A stretch of DNA of 64,000 nt from Glycomyces arizonensis DSM 44726 (GTDB lineage: Bacteria > Actinomycetota > Actinomycetes > Mycobacteriales > Micromonosporaceae). Positions within the stretch are counted from its first letter, which is position 1, and every line of letters starts with the position of its first letter. A model generated the notes under the pieces. It ran no database searches and was not told the DNA's origin. It was given only the letters and a program-made list of their open reading frames with translations. The translations under genes were made by a program, and so were the position numbers. Location of the stretch: NCBI RefSeq assembly GCF_000482705.1, contig NZ_AXWO01000001.1, positions 248,001 to 312,000 of the forward strand, in the 5' to 3' direction. Positions 60,927-64,000 of the stretch are shown one piece after another.

Positions 60927-61175
60927 CGGTGAACGGCAGTCCTTCGTCAGGGAGATGCGCCTCGATCGAGGCCGACCGACAATGCTACCTCAGCGTCGCG
61001 GACGTCTCAAAGCAGGCGGGCGGCCCGGCGGGGCGTGTGGCGGGCCGACACGTCGGGTCTCGTCGAGTCCCGCTCCGTCCGGCAGGGCGGCGGGATGCGG
61101 CCGCCATCGGCCGCGTGAGCGCGGCTCAGCGCGCGTCGGGTGGACTCGCTCCCGCATCGGGACGGCGGTCCGGCG

Positions 61176-61715
61176 CTAGAGCTGCGGGAGCGGGCGCTCG
61201 TCCTCGATCTCGTCGTGCTGGTGCGGGGCGAAGGTGCCGATCTCGCGGAGCGTGTGCATCTTGTCGCGCCCGCGCTCGACGCCGGAGAGGGCGCGGTGCA
61301 GGAACTGCTCGAAGTTGGCGAGCGTCGTGTCGACGTACTCGTCCACCTCGTCGCGCAGCCGCTGCGCCTCGCCGCGGGCCTCGCCGATGATGCGGTTGCC
61401 CTCGTGCTCGGCCGAGACCGTCACCTCGTGGCGCGAGACGAGCCTGGCGTGCTCGGCCTCGCCTTCGGAGATGATCCGCTCGGCCTCGCGCTCCCCCGCC
61501 TCGATGATCTTGTCGCGCTCCTGGAGCATGGCCTCGGCGCGGCGGATGTCCGAGGGCAGATCGTTCTGGAGCTCCTCCAGCATCGCGATGAGCTCGGCGC
61601 GGTCCACCTTGCAGCTGCGGGACATCGGGACGGCCTTGGCCGCCTCCACATAGGCGATGATCTCTTCGATCCTGTCGAGCGAACCCACCGATTTGCTCCC
61701 GTCGATATCTGTCAT
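61176..61715 (-). CDS. sepIVA: SepIVA-like DivIVA-family septation protein
   Basis: 179-residue coiled-coil protein. The N-terminus (DRIEEIIAYVEAAKAVPMSRSCKV) and a long Glu/Arg-rich helix (EAERIISEGEAEHARLVSRH) resemble mycobacterial SepIVA (Rv2927c), a DivIVA-domain protein of septation and polar growth, also annotated as F0 subunit B-like. It sits upstream of DUF177-rpmF-rnc, as in M. tuberculosis. ATG 61715 was chosen from the family N-terminus. RBS is weak. Confidence 0.85.
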   Translation of the reverse strand: MTDIDGSKSVGSLDRIEEIIAYVEAAKAVPMSRSCKVDRAELIAMLEELQNDLPSDIRRAEAMLQERDKIIEAGEREAERIISEGEAEHARLVSRHEVTVSAEHEGNRIIGEARGEAQRLRDEVDEYVDTTLANFEQFLHRALSGVERGRDKMHTLREIGTFAPHQHDEIEDERPLPQL

Positions 61716-61750
61716 GAGGCTATTGTCCCGTATCGGGGCCTTGCCATGTG

Positions 61751-62242
61751 TCAATCCTGACGCATGCGTTCCACCAGTCGCCTTTGGACGATTTCCGGCA
61801 CATGGGGGGAGATGTCCCCGCCCCACTTCGCCGCGTCTTTGACCATCGAGGACGAAAGGAAAGAGTACAGCGGATTGGTGGGCATCATCACCGTCTCAAT
61901 GCCCCTCAAGCCGTAGTTCATCTGGGCCATTTGCAGTTCGTAGTCGAAGTCCGAGACGGCGCGGACCCCTTTGACGATGACGCCGACTCCGTGCTCTTCG
62001 CAGAAGTCGACGACCAGCCCGCGGAATGACGCCACTCGGACGTTCGGCATGTCGGTCGTGGTCTCCCTGAGGAGCTCGACTCGCTCCTCTACGGTGAACA
62101 CCGCGTTCTTGGAGGCGTTGTGGAAGACCGCGACCCACACCTCATCGTACAGCTGTGAGGTGCGGCGGATGATATCGAGATGACCGTATGTCACCGGATC
62201 GAACGATCCGGGACAGACGGCGTGCCGAGCTTCAGGTTTCAC
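61751..62242 (-). CDS. coaD: Phosphopantetheine adenylyltransferase
   Basis: 163-residue enzyme for the fourth step of coenzyme A synthesis. The nucleotide-binding motif is PGSFDPVTYGHLDII (TxGH), with KGVRAVSDFDYELQMA and the C-terminal FLSSSMVKDAA. Length is typical. GTG 62242 overlaps the rsmD stop codon by four bases (GTGA), confirming coupling; rsmD-coaD is the usual pair. Confidence 0.97.
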   Translation of the reverse strand: MKPEARHAVCPGSFDPVTYGHLDIIRRTSQLYDEVWVAVFHNASKNAVFTVEERVELLRETTTDMPNVRVASFRGLVVDFCEEHGVGVIVKGVRAVSDFDYELQMAQMNYGLRGIETVMMPTNPLYSFLSSSMVKDAAKWGGDISPHVPEIVQRRLVERMRQD

Positions 62243-62796
62243 AGCCGGTGACCGTAGCAAAGGGCGGTGGTGCCGTAGCGGCGGACGCGGTCTTCTGCGA
62301 CCTTCTCGGGCCACGGCACGTCCGCGTCGCGCCCGGCTCGCTCGATCACGACGTCGGCGCCGTCGGCCAGCCAGCCGTGTTCGACCAGGGCGGCGAGCAT
62401 GGCGCCGATCGCCTGATCGGTCACCGCATAGGGCGGATCGGCGAAGACGATGTCGTAGGGCTCGGCGGCGCCTGAGGCAAGCGCCTTCTCGACAGGGGCG
62501 GATATCACATGCGCGTCGGCGATGCCCAGATCGGCGATATTGCGCCGCAGCAGCTTCGCGGTCTGGGCGTGGGACTCGACGAACAGGGCGTGCGCGGCGC
62601 CCCGCGAGAGCGCCTCGATCCCGACCGCGCCCGACCCGGCGTAGAGGTCGGCGAAGCGGAGTCCTTCGAGGTCGCCGCCGGGCGCGAGGGAGTTGAACAG
62701 CGCTTCGCGGACCCGATCGGAGGTGGGCCGCGTGCGGTCACCCGAAGGCGTGGCGAGGCGGCGGCCCTTGAGGGCGCCGGCGATGATCCTAGTCAT
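62239..62796 (-). CDS. rsmD: 16S rRNA guanine-966 N2-methyltransferase
   Basis: 185-residue S-adenosylmethionine-dependent methyltransferase. The N-terminus TRIIAGALKGRRL, motif I FADLYAGSGAVGIEAL and the catalytic DPPY (FADPPYAVTD) identify RsmD. It overlaps coaD by four bases and follows recG by 31, completing a recG-rsmD-coaD operon. Confidence 0.96.
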   Translation of the reverse strand: MTRIIAGALKGRRLATPSGDRTRPTSDRVREALFNSLAPGGDLEGLRFADLYAGSGAVGIEALSRGAAHALFVESHAQTAKLLRRNIADLGIADAHVISAPVEKALASGAAEPYDIVFADPPYAVTDQAIGAMLAALVEHGWLADGADVVIERAGRDADVPWPEKVAEDRVRRYGTTALCYGHRL

Positions 62797-62827
62797 GAGA
62801 TGACCACTCTAACCCAGGGGCGGCGCC

Positions 62828-64000
62828 TCACCCCTTCTCCAGATATTCGCCTCGGTCGGCGGCCAGGTCGTCGACGAGGGCCGCGAACGCCGGTTCCGAG
62901 CGCATCCGCGGGTCCGCGGCGATCAGCTTGACCGCGTCGGCCCTGGCCTCCTCGATGATGTCGACGTCGCGCAGCAGCGACAAGAGCTTGACGTGCGATT
63001 TCGTGCCGGACTGGGCCGCGCCGAGGACGTCGCCCTCGCGGCGCTGCTCCAAGTCGAGCTCGGCGAGCGCGAACCCGTCGGTGGTGGAGGCGACGGCGTC
63101 GAGCCGATCGCGGGAGGCGGTGCCCTCGGCGGCCTCGCTGACCAGCAGGCACAGGCCCGGGTGACTGCCGCGCCCGACGCGGCCGCGCAGCTGGTGGAGC
63201 TGGGAGATGCCGAAGCGCTCGGCGTCGAGGATGACCATGGCGGTGGCGTTCGGGACGTTGACGCCGACCTCGATGACGGTGGTGGCGACCAGGACGTCGA
63301 TCTCGCCCGCGGCGTAGGCGCGCATGACGCGGTCCTTCTCCTCGGCGTCGAGGCGGCCGTGGAGGAGGCCGAGACGCAGGCCGTGGAGGGGCCCGCTGCG
63401 CAGCTGCTCGATCATGTCGGTGACGGCCAGCGGCGGGCGGCGGTCGTCGCCGCCGCCGGTGTCCTCGGTGTCCTCACCGCCCACGCGCGGGCAGACGACG
63501 TAGGCCTGGCGTCCGGCGGCGACCTCTTCGCGGACGCGCGTCCACGTGCGGGCCATCCACCGCTGGTCGGTGTAGGGCACGACGTGCGTGGCGATCGGGC
63601 TGCGCCCGGCCGGGAGCTCGGTGAGGCGGCTGGTCTCCAGGTCGCCGTAGACGGTCATGGCGACGGTCCTGGGGATCGGGGTGGCCGTCATGACGAGCGT
63701 GTGCGGCGGACGCTCGGCCTTGGAGCGCAGGGCGTCGCGCTGCTCGACGCCGAAGCGGTGCTGCTCGTCGACGACGACGAGGCCGAGGTCGTGGAAGTCG
63801 ACGCCGTCGTAGAGCAGGGCGTGCGTGCCGACGACGATCCCGGCCTCGCCGGATTCGACGGCTTCGAGCGTGGCGCGGCGCTGCGCGGCGGTGGCCGAGC
63901 CGGTGAGCAGGGCGACGCGGGTGGCCTCCATCGGGGCGCCGAGTTCGCCGCCTTTGGCGAGGTCGCCGAGCATCTCGGCTATCGAGCGGTGGTGCTGCCC
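62828..64000 (-). CDS. recG: ATP-dependent DNA helicase RecG (5' end outside window)
   Basis: Visible C-terminal 390 residues of the branch-migration helicase. The window edge cuts upstream of GQHHRSIAEM. Motifs seen: VVVDEQHRFGVEQR (motif II DEQH), MTATPIPRT (motif III), the RecG C-terminal helicase lobe with LLHGRLDAEEKDRVM, and QLRGRVGRG (motif VI). The TRG motif region follows with FALAELDLEQRREGDVLG. First known gene of the recG-rsmD-coaD operon. Confidence 0.97.
   Translation of the reverse strand, partial: GQHHRSIAEMLGDLAKGGELGAPMEATRVALLTGSATAAQRRATLEAVESGEAGIVVGTHALLYDGVDFHDLGLVVVDEQHRFGVEQRDALRSKAERPPHTLVMTATPIPRTVAMTVYGDLETSRLTELPAGRSPIATHVVPYTDQRWMARTWTRVREEVAAGRQAYVVCPRVGGEDTEDTGGGDDRRPPLAVTDMIEQLRSGPLHGLRLGLLHGRLDAEEKDRVMRAYAAGEIDVLVATTVIEVGVNVPNATAMVILDAERFGISQLHQLRGRVGRGSHPGLCLLVSEAAEGTASRDRLDAVASTTDGFALAELDLEQRREGDVLGAAQSGTKSHVKLLSLLRDVDIIEEARADAVKLIAADPRMRSEPAFAALVDDLAADRGEYLEKG

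Overview
The window is high-GC, gene-dense actinobacterial chromosome. The gene order follows two chromosomal segments known from Mycobacterium tuberculosis: the sigA / DUF3039 / DUF3099 / sigB / ideR / nrdR / lexA / hflX / dapF segment, and the recG / rsmD / coaD / sepIVA / DUF177 / rnc / mutM / smc / ftsY segment. B12-dependent NrdJ, a glnX-glnH-pknG cluster, leaderless-looking starts, many GTG/TTG starts and small actinobacterial signature proteins (DUF4193, DUF7455, DUF3099, DUF3039) fit a non-mycobacterial actinomycete; a Glycomyces or Micromonospora-like soil organism is a guess. No rRNA, tRNA, CRISPR array, phage or insertion sequence was seen.

Layout. Positions 1-9.4 kb: DUF4193 and a LytR_C (Cei-like) protein, sigA, a superfamily II helicase, dtd, DUF3099, DUF3039, a TRIC channel, sigB and ideR. 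9.5-13.3 kb: an enolase-superfamily dehydratase, a VapBC toxin-antitoxin pair and a minus-strand deaminase / sulfurtransferase / lipoprotein operon. 13.4-20.5 kb: one tightly coupled plus-strand operon for glutamate sensing and Ser/Thr phosphorylation: glnX, glnH, pknG, a PP2C phosphatase and an FHA protein with a long DPYGQ-repeat segment. 20.5-22.4 kb: TetR with an alpha/beta hydrolase, then a CsbD stress protein. 22.5-34.9 kb: intein-containing nrdJ, nrdR with tandem NrdR boxes, lexA with an SOS box, a membrane protein coupled to hflX, an ACT-malic enzyme, dapF and a divergent CobT-like protein.

35.0-47.8 kb is a mannan-utilisation locus: a GH2 beta-mannosidase diverges from a five-gene Opp/Dpp-type ABC importer and a LacI regulator, followed by two duplicated secreted GH5 mannanases with CBM2 domains. 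The expected flow is mannanases cutting mannan outside, the importer taking up manno-oligosaccharides, the cytoplasmic mannosidase releasing mannose, and the LacI protein controlling the locus through a motif found twice, in opposite orientation, in the divergent intergenic region.

47.8-64 kb: a small basic protein, a transglutaminase-like protein, a gene-free region with an orphan promoter carrying CebR-like operators, an aminoglycoside-phosphotransferase-family protein, ftsY, smc, a small coiled-coil protein, a CAP-domain protein, a response regulator lacking the phospho-acceptor Asp, mutM (inverted relative to its neighbours), rnc with a large inverted repeat in its leader, rpmF, DUF177, sepIVA, coaD, rsmD and the 3' part of recG.
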